Source: Streptomyces fulvorobeus (GTDB lineage Bacteria > Actinomycetota > Actinomycetes > Streptomycetales > Streptomycetaceae). Taken from it: a stretch of 64,000 bases of DNA. The stretch is from contig NZ_BLWC01000001.1 in assembly GCF_013167895.1 (NCBI RefSeq), positions 4,030,001 through 4,094,000 on the forward strand. The letters run 5' to 3'. The first letter of the stretch is position 1. Every line of letters begins with the position of its first letter. The position numbers and the translations under genes are program-made. Shown here piece by piece: positions 52,758-61,283 of the stretch. The notes under the pieces were generated by a model. It searched no databases and was not told the origin of the DNA. It worked only from the letters and a program-made list of their open reading frames with translations.

Positions 52758-53213
52758 ATGACGGTGGGAAGGGAAGAGCGCGGCGAGGACGTCCGCGAAG
52801 CAGCGGGACGCTCGCGCGGCGGCGACTCCGACTGGCTGAGAGGCGCGTGGATCACGGCCGTCCTCGGCGTCTTCTACCGCCCGGAGGGAATCACGGGCGG
52901 GCCCGAGGCCATCGAGTTCGTGCTCCACGGGGGCGACTCGGTGCTGCTGACCTGTGCCTCCGACCGGACCTTGCGCATCACGCCCGGCAGCTGGCCCGAG
53001 CTGCCCGACTGGTGCGTACCGGCGGGGCAGTGGCAGTTCTCCTCCCTCACCGGTCTGCCCGGGCCTCCGTACGGCGGTGCCTGGACGGTCACGGGTACGG
53101 AGGAGCGCCGCGACGGGAGCGGCGAGGTGTGCGAGGTGGTCATCCGGTGCGAGGACGGCGACTTCGTGGCCGCCGCCGAGGACACGATGGCGATCCGCTT
53201 CGTCCGCTCCTGA
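52758..53213 (+). CDS. Hypothetical protein (151 aa)
   Basis: ATG at 52758 with GAGGGAG six bases upstream; a GTG 5 codons earlier is possible. After a charged head (REERGEDVREAAGRSRGG) come beta-rich segments (WITAVLGVFYRPEGITGGPE, AIEFVLHGGDSVLLTCASDR, WQFSSLTGLPGPPYGGAWTV). No signal peptide. The pattern suggests a small cytosolic beta-sandwich or barrel. I do not recognise a family. A strong terminator lies 200 bases downstream. Confidence 0.65.
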   Translation: MTVGREERGEDVREAAGRSRGGDSDWLRGAWITAVLGVFYRPEGITGGPEAIEFVLHGGDSVLLTCASDRTLRITPGSWPELPDWCVPAGQWQFSSLTGLPGPPYGGAWTVTGTEERRDGSGEVCEVVIRCEDGDFVAAAEDTMAIRFVRS

Positions 53214-53414
53214 GAACTCTCGTATGTCAGTACGACGAACATCCTGTCGTCAAGGCCGCGCCGAGCGGTGCCCGCCCGCCGCCCCCACCGCCCGCAGCCG
53301 CCTCCGCAGTGGTCAGGGGCGCCTCCGAAGCGCGGTCCGGCGCCTCCGGAGAGTAGTTGTGGAGTGGTGGGGCACCCAGCATCACTTACGAAGGGTTATG
53401 GTGGAAACCCCCCT

Positions 53415-53456
53415 CGGGCCGGTCCGTAACCCCCCCCACGGACCGGCCCGGTTTTT
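53415..53456 (+). terminator. Rho-independent terminator
   Basis: Perfect 13-bp stem (53415-53427, 53438-53450) with a 10-base loop and a TTTTT tract at 53452-53456, the best canonical terminator in the window. It is 200 bases past the last stop, so it may end a small non-coding transcript from the 53214-53414 stretch as well as the upstream mRNA. Confidence 0.85.
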
Positions 53457-53518
53457 CTCTCCGGGGTTGTGAGGCCCCTGTGAGGGCCCGGTGAAGACCC
53501 GGTGTCACCCAGCCGGAC

Positions 53519-54556
53519 TCAGCCGCGTCCGGCCCAGATGTTGGTGCCCGCCGTGTCCACGGCGAAGGTGTCGATCTCCTTCAACTCCTCGGCGGACAGC
53601 GCCGGTCCGGCCAGAGCCGCCACGTTCTCCTCCAGCTGCTTCACGCTGGACGCGCCGATCAGGGCCGACGTCATACGGCTGTCGCGCAGCACCCAGGTGA
53701 GTGCCAGCTGCGCCAGGGACTGGCCGCGACCCCGCGCGATGCCGTTCAGGCCGTTGAGGCGGCGGAGCACCTCGTCCGACAGCAGGTCGGGGTCGAGGGA
53801 CTTACCCTGCGTGGCGCGCGACCCGGCCGGGATGCCCGTCAGGTACTTGTCCGTGAGCAGCCCCTGCGCGAGCGGCACGAAGGAGATACACCCCATGCCC
53901 GCCGTCTCCAGGGTGTCGAGCAGCCCGTCGTCCTCCAGCCAGCGGTTGATCATCGAGTACGACGGCTGGTGGATGAGGGCGGGCACCCCCATCTCCTTGA
54001 GCAGCCGGGCCGCCTCGGCGGTCTGCTCCGCGGTGTACGAGGAGACCCCCGCGTACAGCGCCTTGCCCTGCCGGACGGCAGAGGCCAGCGCACCCATCGT
54101 CTCCTCCAGGGGAGTGTCCGGGTCGAAGCGGTGGGAGTAGAAGATGTCGACGTAGTCGAGCCCCATCCGCCCCAGCGAGGCGTCGAGGGAGGAGAGCAGG
54201 TACTTGCGGGAGCCCCACTCGCCGTAGGGGCCGGGGTGCATGTCGTACCCGGCCTTGGTGGAGATGATCAGTTCGTCCCGGTACGGGGCGAAGTCCTGCC
54301 GGAAGAGCTTTCCGAAGTTGAGTTCGGCGGAGCCGGGCGGCGGACCGTAGTTGTTGGCCAGATCGAAGTGGGTCACACCGAGATCGAAGGCGCGGCGCAG
54401 GATCGCCCGCTGGGAGTCCAGCGTGCGGTCGTCACCGAAGTTGTGCCACAGACCCAGCGAGACGGCGGGGAGCTTGAGACCGCTGCGGCCGGTGCGGCGG
54501 TACTCCATGGAGTCGTAGCGCGAATCGGCAGCGCGGTAGGAATAGGAATCAGTCAC
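53519..54556 (-). CDS. Aldo/keto reductase (YghZ/L-glyceraldehyde-3-phosphate reductase type)
   Basis: 345 residues. NADPH-dependent TIM-barrel reductase. The tetrad is visible: Asp and Tyr in THFDLANNYGPPPGSAE, Lys in LIISTKAGYDMHPGPYGEWG, His in DIFYSHRFDPDTP. The long loop with GPYGEWGSRKYLLSSLDASL is characteristic of the YghZ subfamily, which detoxifies aldehydes such as methylglyoxal. GTG at 54556, AGAGAA upstream. Monocistronic and divergent from the isoprenyl transferase. Confidence 0.92.
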   Translation of the reverse strand: MTDSYSYRAADSRYDSMEYRRTGRSGLKLPAVSLGLWHNFGDDRTLDSQRAILRRAFDLGVTHFDLANNYGPPPGSAELNFGKLFRQDFAPYRDELIISTKAGYDMHPGPYGEWGSRKYLLSSLDASLGRMGLDYVDIFYSHRFDPDTPLEETMGALASAVRQGKALYAGVSSYTAEQTAEAARLLKEMGVPALIHQPSYSMINRWLEDDGLLDTLETAGMGCISFVPLAQGLLTDKYLTGIPAGSRATQGKSLDPDLLSDEVLRRLNGLNGIARGRGQSLAQLALTWVLRDSRMTSALIGASSVKQLEENVAALAGPALSAEELKEIDTFAVDTAGTNIWAGRG

Positions 54557-54773
54557 GTTTCTCTGCTTATCACGGAGTTGTGACAGACCGGGTTGGGCCG
54601 GGGTGACCCGCGCGCAGTAATGTGGCCGCTTCGGGGATGCCGATGCGCGGCGCGACGCCTTTCTGCGCGGACCGTGCCAACCATGCGGCTGTCCCCCACG
54701 GGGGACGACCCCGGACCCCCGGCGACGGGGAAGACGGGTCGACGACCCGTACGGAACCGAGAGGGTGAACTCA

Positions 54774-55535
54774 GTGAACTTGCGCGACCTGGTGTACGGG
54801 CTCTACGCACGCCGGGTGGAAGGCCGCCTGGACCACGACCAGGTGCCCAAGCACATCGGCGTCATCCTGGACGGCAACCGGCGGTGGGCGAAGGCGTCCG
54901 GCGGCTCGGCGGTGCAGGGGCACCAGGCCGGTGCGGACAAGATCTCCGAGCTGCTCGGCTGGTGCAGTGAGACCGACGTCGAGGTCGTCACCCTCTGGCT
55001 GCTCTCCACGGACAACTTCGACCGGCCCGAGGCGGAACTGATCCCGCTGCTCGGCATCATCGAGAACACCGTGAGCAACCTGGCCGCAGACGGGCGGTGG
55101 CGCGTCCACCACGTCGGCACGCTGGACCTGCTGCCCGCCCGTACGCAGACCGTCCTCAAGGAGGCGGAGGAAGCGACGGCCGGTATCGACGGAATAATCG
55201 TGAATGTCGCCGTCGGCTACGGCGGGCGCCAGGAGATCGCGGACGCGGTGCGCTCCCTGCTCCTCGACCACGCCTCCAAGGGCACGACCTTCGAGGAGCT
55301 GGCGGAGGTGGTCTCCACGGACCTGATCTCCGAGCACCTGTACACCCGGGGCCAGCCCGACCCGGACCTGGTGATCCGGACGAGTGGCGAACAGCGGCTG
55401 TCCGGCTTCATGCTCTGGCAGAGCGCCCATTCGGAGTACTACTTCTGCGAGGTGTTCTGGCCGGCCTTCCGCAAGGTCGACTTCCTGCGCGCCCTGCGGG
55501 ACTACGCGGCCCGCCACCGCCGCTACGGCGCCTGA
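54774..55535 (+). CDS. uppS: cis-Isoprenyl diphosphate synthase (UppS family)
   Basis: Makes cis-polyprenyl diphosphate, the lipid carrier precursor for cell-wall synthesis. 253 residues. The GTG at 54774 is chosen because GAGAGG is 9 bases upstream; a GTG at 54765 sits directly on that SD. Motifs: HIGVILDGNRRWAKASGG (catalytic Asp), VTLWLLSTDNFDRPEAE, and DPDLVIRTSGEQRLSGFMLW, YFCEVFWPAFRKVDF. Streptomyces has several paralogues, so this one may make a shorter chain. It precedes phoH, an arrangement conserved in streptomycetes as far as I recall. Confidence 0.9.
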   Translation: MNLRDLVYGLYARRVEGRLDHDQVPKHIGVILDGNRRWAKASGGSAVQGHQAGADKISELLGWCSETDVEVVTLWLLSTDNFDRPEAELIPLLGIIENTVSNLAADGRWRVHHVGTLDLLPARTQTVLKEAEEATAGIDGIIVNVAVGYGGRQEIADAVRSLLLDHASKGTTFEELAEVVSTDLISEHLYTRGQPDPDLVIRTSGEQRLSGFMLWQSAHSEYYFCEVFWPAFRKVDFLRALRDYAARHRRYGA

Positions 55536-55883
55536 CGCCCCGCCCCCGGACCAGGCGTTCCCGCGCTGTCACCCCGCGTCCACCAGGACGCCTCCGTACC
55601 GTGTCGCGGGCATCGGCATGGCTGGGCGCGTTGTAGGGAATACCCCTGACAGGTCGACATCCGGTCAGGAACCGGGCGGATGTCGTGTCCAAGTGAGCGG
55701 CATCCGGTCCGCTCGCCCGGGAGGCCCTTTGCACACGAAGGACCGTACGCACCGTGCGGCCGACGCGGAGGGCCGGCGTTCGGCCCTCGCGGAGGGTTCC
55801 GAACCCGGTCCGTCCTCTTCCCTTGGGAAGTTCCGCGACGTCCGTCGCACTCCCCGACCTCGTCCGAGGGGGTACGTCCTTCC
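55536..55883 (+). other. Structured gap between uppS and phoH-like gene
   Basis: 348 bases with two inverted repeats: GACATCCG (55656-55663) with CGGATGTC (55677-55684), and GAGGGCCG (55768-55775) with CGGCCCTC (55781-55788). The first may end the uppS transcript, the second lies in the phoH leader. Frames crossing the gap do not look coding. Confidence 0.45.
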
Positions 55884-57206
55884 GTGGTGACCAGCACAAA
55901 GCGCCGCATGCCCGACAGGCGCACCTACGTTCTCGACACCAGCGTCCTGCTGGCCGACCCCAACGCCATGTCCCGCTTCGACGAGCACGAGGTCGTGCTG
56001 CCGATCGTCGTGGTCACGGAGCTGGAGGCCAAACGGCACCATCCGGAGCTCGGGTACTTCGCCCGGCAGGCACTGCGCCTGCTGGACGACTTCCGGGTCC
56101 GCTACGGCCGGCTGGACGCCCCGATCCCCCTCGGGGATCTGGGCGGGACGCTCCGCGTCGAACTCAACCACTCCGATCCCGGCGTACTGCCCGCCGGCTA
56201 CCGGTTGGGGGACAACGACTCACGGATTCTCGCGGTGGCGCGCAGTCTCCAGGCCGAGGGGTACGACGTCACCGTCGTCTCCAAGGACCTCCCCTTGCGG
56301 ATCAAGGCGTCCTCGGTCGGCCTCCTCGCCGAGGAGTACCGCGCCGAGCTCGCCGTCACCGACTCCGGCTGGACCGGGATGACGGAGCTGGCCCTCGCGG
56401 CCGAGCAGGTGGACCTGCTGTTCACGGAGGAGACGCTCTACGTCCCCGAGGCCGCCGCGCTGCCCGTGCACACAGGTCTCGTCCTCCAGTCCGAGCGCGG
56501 CAAGGCGCTGGGCCGGGTCACGGCCGAGGGCAACGTGCGGCTGGTACGCGGCGACCGGGAGGCGTTCGGTATCCACGGACGCAGCGCCGAACAGCGCATC
56601 GCGCTCGATCTGCTCCTCGACCAGGACGTCGGCATCGTGTCGCTGGGCGGCCGGGCCGGCACCGGCAAGTCGGCACTGGCCCTCTGCGCCGGGCTGGAAG
56701 CCGTACTGGAGCGCAGACAGCACCAGAAGGTGATGGTCTTCCGGCCGCTGTACGCGGTCGGCGGACAGGAGCTCGGCTACCTCCCGGGCTCCGAGGCCGA
56801 GAAGATGAGCCCCTGGGCGCAGGCGGTGTTCGACACGCTCTCGGCGGTGGCCGGGCGCGAGGTGATCGAAGAGGTGCTGGGGCGCGGCATGCTGGAGGTC
56901 CTGCCGCTCACCCACATCCGCGGCCGTTCCCTCCACGACGCGTTCGTCATCGTCGATGAGGCCCAGTCGCTGGAACGCAACGTCCTGCTGACCGTGCTGT
57001 CCCGTATCGGGTCGAACTCCCGGGTCGTTCTCACGCACGACGTCGCACAGCGGGACAACCTCCGGGTGGGCAGACACGACGGAGTCGTCGCCGTGGTCGA
57101 GAAACTGAAGGGCCATCCGCTCTTCGCCCACGTCACGCTCACTCGCTCCGAGCGTTCGCAGATCGCCGCACTGGTGACCGAAATGCTGGAGGAAGGCCAG
57201 ATCTGA
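55884..57206 (+). CDS. PhoH-like protein (PIN domain plus PhoH ATPase, PhoH2 type)
   Basis: 440 residues. A GTG at 55884 is taken; the ATG at 55908 (MPDRRTYVLDTSVLL) is an alternative. An N-terminal PIN ribonuclease domain (about 10-150; TYVLDTSVLLADPNAM, Asp-rich LGDNDSRILAVA, VVSKDLPLRIKA) is joined to a PhoH ATPase (about 235-440) with Walker A GGRAGTGKSALALCAG and Walker B DAFVIVDEAQSLE. In mycobacteria PhoH2 unwinds and cuts RNA and has a small upstream antitoxin, PhoAT. No clear antitoxin frame is seen here. Confidence 0.92.
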   Translation: MVTSTKRRMPDRRTYVLDTSVLLADPNAMSRFDEHEVVLPIVVVTELEAKRHHPELGYFARQALRLLDDFRVRYGRLDAPIPLGDLGGTLRVELNHSDPGVLPAGYRLGDNDSRILAVARSLQAEGYDVTVVSKDLPLRIKASSVGLLAEEYRAELAVTDSGWTGMTELALAAEQVDLLFTEETLYVPEAAALPVHTGLVLQSERGKALGRVTAEGNVRLVRGDREAFGIHGRSAEQRIALDLLLDQDVGIVSLGGRAGTGKSALALCAGLEAVLERRQHQKVMVFRPLYAVGGQELGYLPGSEAEKMSPWAQAVFDTLSAVAGREVIEEVLGRGMLEVLPLTHIRGRSLHDAFVIVDEAQSLERNVLLTVLSRIGSNSRVVLTHDVAQRDNLRVGRHDGVVAVVEKLKGHPLFAHVTLTRSERSQIAALVTEMLEEGQI

Positions 57207-57596
57207 CAGGAGATAGGCCAGTTGGTGCCGCCCGGCGAGCCGAAGAGCTTAGCCGGGCGGCATCGCGTTGTGCCGCTGATTCCGCAAAAGAGTGGGGCCA
57301 AACGAGGTGTGAGCTTTCCCACGCAACACAGAATTGCTCAGCGGTGTCCGCGTCCGGCAGAGTCTTGCTTCCGTCAGGCCCCGCATACGGCACTCGTGCA
57401 CCTCCAGAGGCGCACCGCACCACACAACTCCACACTTGCCGTCCGTATGCCGCCCGCGAGCACCACGCGGCGCTCCCGCAGGGGAGTCGCCCACCGGGCC
57501 CGTGCCTCCCGTGACCCAAGCAGTAGGGAGGCCAGTGTCAGGGGCACGATCGCGCCCGCGAGGTCACCTAAGCGGGCGAGCCTGGAAGGACACCAT
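57207..57596 (+). other. Long leader region of the lytic transglycosylase gene
   Basis: 390 bases without a gene. The last part contains CCTAAGCGGGCGAGCC and the AAGGA SD. Some cell-wall hydrolase genes in Streptomyces carry c-di-AMP riboswitches here, but I do not see the conserved core well enough to call one. Confidence 0.4.
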
Positions 57597-58325
57597 GTGA
57601 GCCGGATCTCGGTCCGGGGGTTCGCCGTGGCATCTGCCACCGCGGTCACCACCGTAGGCGCCGTCGTAGGCGTTGCCTCGGGCAGCACTCCCGCTGTCGA
57701 CGACAACAACTTCGAAGCGGCCGCAGCCGACACCACGCTGCTCGCAGACATTCCCGCGGGCCGGCAGGCCCAGGTGCAGACGGCTTCGCTGACCCAGCAG
57801 GCGGACGCCCAGGCGTCCGCGGCGGACGCGGCGGCGAAGAAGTCCGCGGAGGAATCCGCGCGTATCCAGGCCGCCAAGGACGCGGAGTCCAAGAAGCAGG
57901 CGGCCGAGGAGAAGCTGGAGGCCGAGCGCAAGGCCAAGGCGGCCGAGGAGGCCGAGAAGAAGGAAGCTGCCGAGCGCGCGAGCCGCTCCTCGGTCCGCGA
58001 CGCCTCCTCCTTCTCCGCGCAGGGCTCGTACAGCGTGGCCGAAGTCCAGGCGATGGCCCGCTCGATGATGCCCGCCGACCAGTTCCAGTGCTTCAGCAAC
58101 ATCGTGGACCGCGAGTCGGGCTGGAACTACAAGGCGACCAACCCGTCCTCGGGCGCCTACGGGATCATGCAGGCGCTGCCCGGCTCGAAGATGTCATCGG
58201 CCGGCTCGGACTGGATGACCAACCCGGCCACCCAGATCAAGTGGGGCCTCAGCTACATGAACAGCGACCGCTACGGCAGCCCGTGCGCCGCCTGGTCCTT
58301 CTGGCAGGCCAACCACTGGTACTAG
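57597..58325 (+). CDS. Secreted lytic transglycosylase (SLT domain)
   Basis: 242 residues. GTG at 57597, AAGGA 6 bases upstream; an overlapping ATG at 57595 meets a stop at once. A signal peptide (ISVRGFAVASATAVTTVGAV) is followed by an Ala/Lys/Glu-rich coiled-coil tether (about 70-140; AEEKLEAERKAKAAEEAEKK) and a C-terminal SLT-like domain (about 160-242): FQCFSNIVDRESGWNYKATN with the catalytic Glu, SGAYGIMQALPGSKM, KWGLSYMNSDRYGSP. It cleaves peptidoglycan glycan chains, probably for growth or germination. Monocistronic with a strong hairpin after it. Confidence 0.9.
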   Translation: MSRISVRGFAVASATAVTTVGAVVGVASGSTPAVDDNNFEAAAADTTLLADIPAGRQAQVQTASLTQQADAQASAADAAAKKSAEESARIQAAKDAESKKQAAEEKLEAERKAKAAEEAEKKEAAERASRSSVRDASSFSAQGSYSVAEVQAMARSMMPADQFQCFSNIVDRESGWNYKATNPSSGAYGIMQALPGSKMSSAGSDWMTNPATQIKWGLSYMNSDRYGSPCAAWSFWQANHWY

Positions 58326-58366
58326 GCGAGCCCCCGGACCCTGACGAGGGCCCGGCTCCCGCCCTC

Positions 58367-58403
58367 GTGAAGCCCTCCACCGTCCTACGGTGGAGGGCTT
58401 CAC
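58367..58403 (+). terminator. 16-bp hairpin after the transglycosylase gene
   Basis: Perfect arms 58367-58382 and 58388-58403, 5-base loop, no T-tract. Confidence 0.75.
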
Positions 58404-58475
58404 GCGTGTACGGTCGCATACCGGACGGGTTCGGGGGGAGTTGTTGGGGGACAGCATGGGGGAGAGGGAACGATC

Positions 58476-59894
58476 ATGTCGAAACTGCCAGGATGGCTGG
58501 GCCGGCTCGGCGCCGGACTGACCGACATCGGGACGCGTCTGGACCAGCGCCGTGCCGCGGCCGACGCGGAGGACGACCCGGACGACGACCGGGCGCGCCG
58601 CCTCGAGGAGGTGTCCGTCCGCGCGGGCGGCGGCCGGGACGACGCGGTGGCGGACCACGTGCCTCCGCCGCCCGCCTACGCCCCGTCCGTCGCGGCGAGA
58701 CCCGATCCGGTCGCGGCGATCCCGTGGGGCATGCGGGTGGCGGCCGAGGCGGGGTGGCGGCTGCTCGTCCTTGCGGGCACCCTCTGGGTGCTGATGCGGA
58801 TCATCAGCGCCGTCCAGCTGGTGGTCCTCGCCTTCGTCGCCGCGCTGCTCGTTACCGCGATGCTCCAGCCGACGGTCGTACGCCTGAGGCGGCTCGGCCT
58901 GCCGCGCGGTCTGGCCACGGCGGTCACCGCGGTCCTGGGCTTCGTCGTCATGGGGCTGGTCGGCTGGTTCGTGGTGTGGCAGGTGATGGACAACCTCGAC
59001 ACGCTCTCCGACCGGGTGCGCGACGGCATCGACGAGCTGAAGCGCTGGCTGCTCGACAGCCCCTTCCACGTCACCGAGTCGCAGATCAACGACATCGCGA
59101 AGAACCTCAGCGACACCATCGGCACCAACACGGAGGAGATCACCTCCGCCGGGCTCCAGGGCGTCACCGTGATGGTGGAGGTCATGACCGGGCTGCTGCT
59201 GGCGATGTTCTCGACGCTCTTCCTGCTGTACGACGGCAAGCGCATCTGGCACTGGGTGCTGAAGCTCGTGCCCACCCAGGCCAGGCCGGGCGTCGCGGGC
59301 GCCGGGCCGCGCGCCTGGCGCACGCTCACCGCCTATGTGCGGGGCACGGTGATCGTCGCGCTGATCGACGCCACCTTCATCGGCCTGGGGATCTACTTCC
59401 TCGATGTGCCGATGGCGGTGCCGCTCGCGGTGTTCATCTTCCTGTTCGCCTTCATCCCGCTCGTCGGGGCCGTGGTCTCGGGGGCGCTCGCGGTGGTCGT
59501 CTCACTGGTCACCCAGGGCGTGTTCACCGCGCTGATGGTGCTCCTCGTCGTACTCGCCGTGCAGCAGATCGAGGGGCACATCCTCCAGCCGTTCATCCTC
59601 GGACGCGCCGTGCGGGTCCATCCGCTGGCCGTCGTCCTCTCGGTCGCGGCGGGCGGGATGATCGCGGGCATCGGCGGCGCGGTGGTCGCCGTACCGCTGG
59701 TCGCCGTGACCAACACCGTGGTCGGCTACCTGTGGGCCTTCGGGCAGGAGGAGGCCCGTCGCCGCTCGCCCGCCCCGCACGGAGCCACGGCGCACGAGGT
59801 GGCGCCGGTCCGCGCCCAGGGTTCGCCGCCGAAGGCCCCGGAGCCGCCCGCCGACAGCACGCCGGAGCCACCGGGGGAGAACCGGGAAGGCTGA
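58476..59894 (+). CDS. AI-2E family transporter
   Basis: 472-residue membrane protein, about 7-8 helices. ATG at 58476 with GAGAGG upstream. Family features are AVQLVVLAFVAALLVTAMLQ near the first helices, a large central soluble region (SDRVRDGIDELKRWLLDSPF), FIPLVGAVVSGALAVVVSLV, and QQIEGHILQPFILGRAVRVH, the best conserved motif. Members export small molecules or exchange ions; AI-2 itself is an unlikely substrate in Streptomyces. The C-terminal tail is low complexity and Pro-rich. Confidence 0.9.
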   Translation: MSKLPGWLGRLGAGLTDIGTRLDQRRAAADAEDDPDDDRARRLEEVSVRAGGGRDDAVADHVPPPPAYAPSVAARPDPVAAIPWGMRVAAEAGWRLLVLAGTLWVLMRIISAVQLVVLAFVAALLVTAMLQPTVVRLRRLGLPRGLATAVTAVLGFVVMGLVGWFVVWQVMDNLDTLSDRVRDGIDELKRWLLDSPFHVTESQINDIAKNLSDTIGTNTEEITSAGLQGVTVMVEVMTGLLLAMFSTLFLLYDGKRIWHWVLKLVPTQARPGVAGAGPRAWRTLTAYVRGTVIVALIDATFIGLGIYFLDVPMAVPLAVFIFLFAFIPLVGAVVSGALAVVVSLVTQGVFTALMVLLVVLAVQQIEGHILQPFILGRAVRVHPLAVVLSVAAGGMIAGIGGAVVAVPLVAVTNTVVGYLWAFGQEEARRRSPAPHGATAHEVAPVRAQGSPPKAPEPPADSTPEPPGENREG

Positions 59895-59905
59895 CAGGGC
59901 AGTAA

Positions 59906-59945
59906 GAAGGGCCCCCAGGACGGTCGGTCGTCCTGGGGGCCCTTC
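59906..59945. terminator. 17-bp bidirectional terminator
   Basis: Perfect arms 59906-59922 and 59929-59945 with a 6-base loop between the convergent AI-2E and ahpD genes. Confidence 0.85.
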
Positions 59946-59966
59946 TCGTACAAGGGTACTGCGGTC

Positions 59967-60500
59967 CTACTCGGCGAGAACGGCCTCGGCTTCGAGGGTC
60001 ACGCCGACCGCCTGGATCACCGAAGCGATCTTCACGGCCTCCTGAATGGTCTCACGGTCCACGCCGGCCTTGCGCAGCACCTGCTCGTGGGAGTCGAGGC
60101 ACTGGCCGCAGCCGTTGATCGCGGAGACGGCGAGCGACCACAGCTCGAAGTCGACCTTCTCCACGCCCGGCTTGCCGATGACGTTCATCCGCAGGCCCGC
60201 ACGGAGCGTCCCGTACTCCGGGTCCGACAGCAGGTGCCGGGTCCGGTAGAAGACGTTGTTCATCGCCATGACGGCCGCCGCCGACTTCGCCGCGGTGTAC
60301 GCCTCGGCGGACAGGTTGGCCTTGGCCTCCGGCTCCAGCTCGCGGAGCACGATCGGCGAGCGCGAGGCGATCGCGCAGGCCAGGACGGTGCCCCAGAGCT
60401 GCTGCTGGGGGAGTTCGCTGTTGCCGATGACCGAGCCGAGGTTGAGCTTCAGGTCCTTGGCGAAGTCCGGTACCGCGGACTTCAGTTCGTCGAGAGCCAT
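59967..60500 (-). CDS. ahpD: Alkyl hydroperoxidase AhpD
   Basis: 177 residues. AhpD reduces AhpC and has its own CxxC peroxidase activity: INGCGQCLDSHEQVLRKAGV holds the redox pair and the adjacent His. MALDELKSAVPDFAKDLKLN opens the protein, and MAMNNVFYRTRHLLSDPEYG is characteristic. It lies 12 bases after ahpC and is co-transcribed. Electrons come from lipoamide-linked dehydrogenases in mycobacteria. Induced by oxidants through OxyR in streptomycetes. Confidence 0.96.
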   Translation of the reverse strand: MALDELKSAVPDFAKDLKLNLGSVIGNSELPQQQLWGTVLACAIASRSPIVLRELEPEAKANLSAEAYTAAKSAAAVMAMNNVFYRTRHLLSDPEYGTLRAGLRMNVIGKPGVEKVDFELWSLAVSAINGCGQCLDSHEQVLRKAGVDRETIQEAVKIASVIQAVGVTLEAEAVLAE

Positions 60501-60512
60501 GATCGTCTCAGC

Positions 60513-61067
60513 TCACTCGCCCGAGAGGAGCGCGACCGGGTCGAGGGTGTTCTCGCCCTTGGTCCAGTTGCAGGGGCACAGCTCGTCGGTCTGGAGGGCG
60601 TCGAGGACCCGCAGGACCTCCTTGGGGTTACGCCCCACGGACCCGGCGGTCACCATCGTGAACTGGATCTCGTTGTTCTGGTCGACGATGAAGACGGCGC
60701 GCTGGGCGAAGCCGTCCTCGCCCTCGATGCCGAGGGCGCGCATGAGCTCGTGCTTCGAGTCGGCCAGCATCGGGAAGGGCAGGTCGGCCAGGTCCGGGTG
60801 GTCCTTGCGCCAGGCGTGGTGCACGAACTCGGAGTCACCGGAGAAGCCGAGGACCTGGGCGTCACGGTCGGCGAACTCCTCGTTCAGCTTGCCGAAGGCG
60901 GCGATCTCGGTGGGGCACACGAAGGTGAAGTCCTTCGGCCACGCGAAGACGACCTTCCACTGACCCTCGTAGGTCTTGTGGTTGATCTGCTCGAACTCCT
61001 TGCCCGCTTCCAGCGAGACACAAGCGGTCAGGTCGAACTCGGGGAACTTGTCACCGACAGTGAGCAC
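60513..61067 (-). CDS. ahpC: Alkyl hydroperoxide reductase AhpC (peroxiredoxin)
   Basis: 184 residues. GTG at 61067 is chosen, with AAGGAG 5 bases upstream; an ORF extension from 61148 is not coding. Peroxidatic Cys in VVFAWPKDFTFVCPTEIAAF, resolving Cys near the end in TDELCPCNWTKGENTLD. Reduces organic peroxides and H2O2 in the cytosol, recycled by AhpD. Divergent from oxyR through a 216-base control region. Confidence 0.96.
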   Translation of the reverse strand: MLTVGDKFPEFDLTACVSLEAGKEFEQINHKTYEGQWKVVFAWPKDFTFVCPTEIAAFGKLNEEFADRDAQVLGFSGDSEFVHHAWRKDHPDLADLPFPMLADSKHELMRALGIEGEDGFAQRAVFIVDQNNEIQFTMVTAGSVGRNPKEVLRVLDALQTDELCPCNWTKGENTLDPVALLSGE

Positions 61068-61283
61068 GCGCTCTCCTTGCAGTGTAGGAATTCCTTTTTG
61101 GGGAGGTTCCTGAGGGTTGGACTGGAGCCACCATGGCACAGAGTGCATTGATCAAAGAAATCGCCTCTCCGGAACGAATTGATTGCCGTTGGCGATCAGT
61201 CGCGATTTGTCGGCTGCCCGGAAGCTGAATCATTGATCGATCGGGCGGATACACTCCGCCGTGACGATCGGAGGTTCCTATCA
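61068..61283. promoter_or_regulatory. Divergent ahpC/oxyR control region
   Basis: AT-richer than the flanks. It holds a direct repeat CATTGATC (61146-61153 and 61231-61238) and outward-facing AAATCGC (61158-61164) / GCGATTT (61202-61208). OxyR binding here is expected from the family, but the exact site is not resolved. Confidence 0.6.

Noticed and set aside
55680..55883. In-frame extension or PhoAT-like antitoxin before the phoH-like gene.
   Set aside because: The extension is Arg/Pro/Gly-rich with hairpins and no SD; no separate short frame with coding bias was seen.
57300..57596. c-di-AMP (ydaO) riboswitch before the transglycosylase gene.
   Set aside because: Expected from family habit, but the conserved core and pairing could not be identified by eye.
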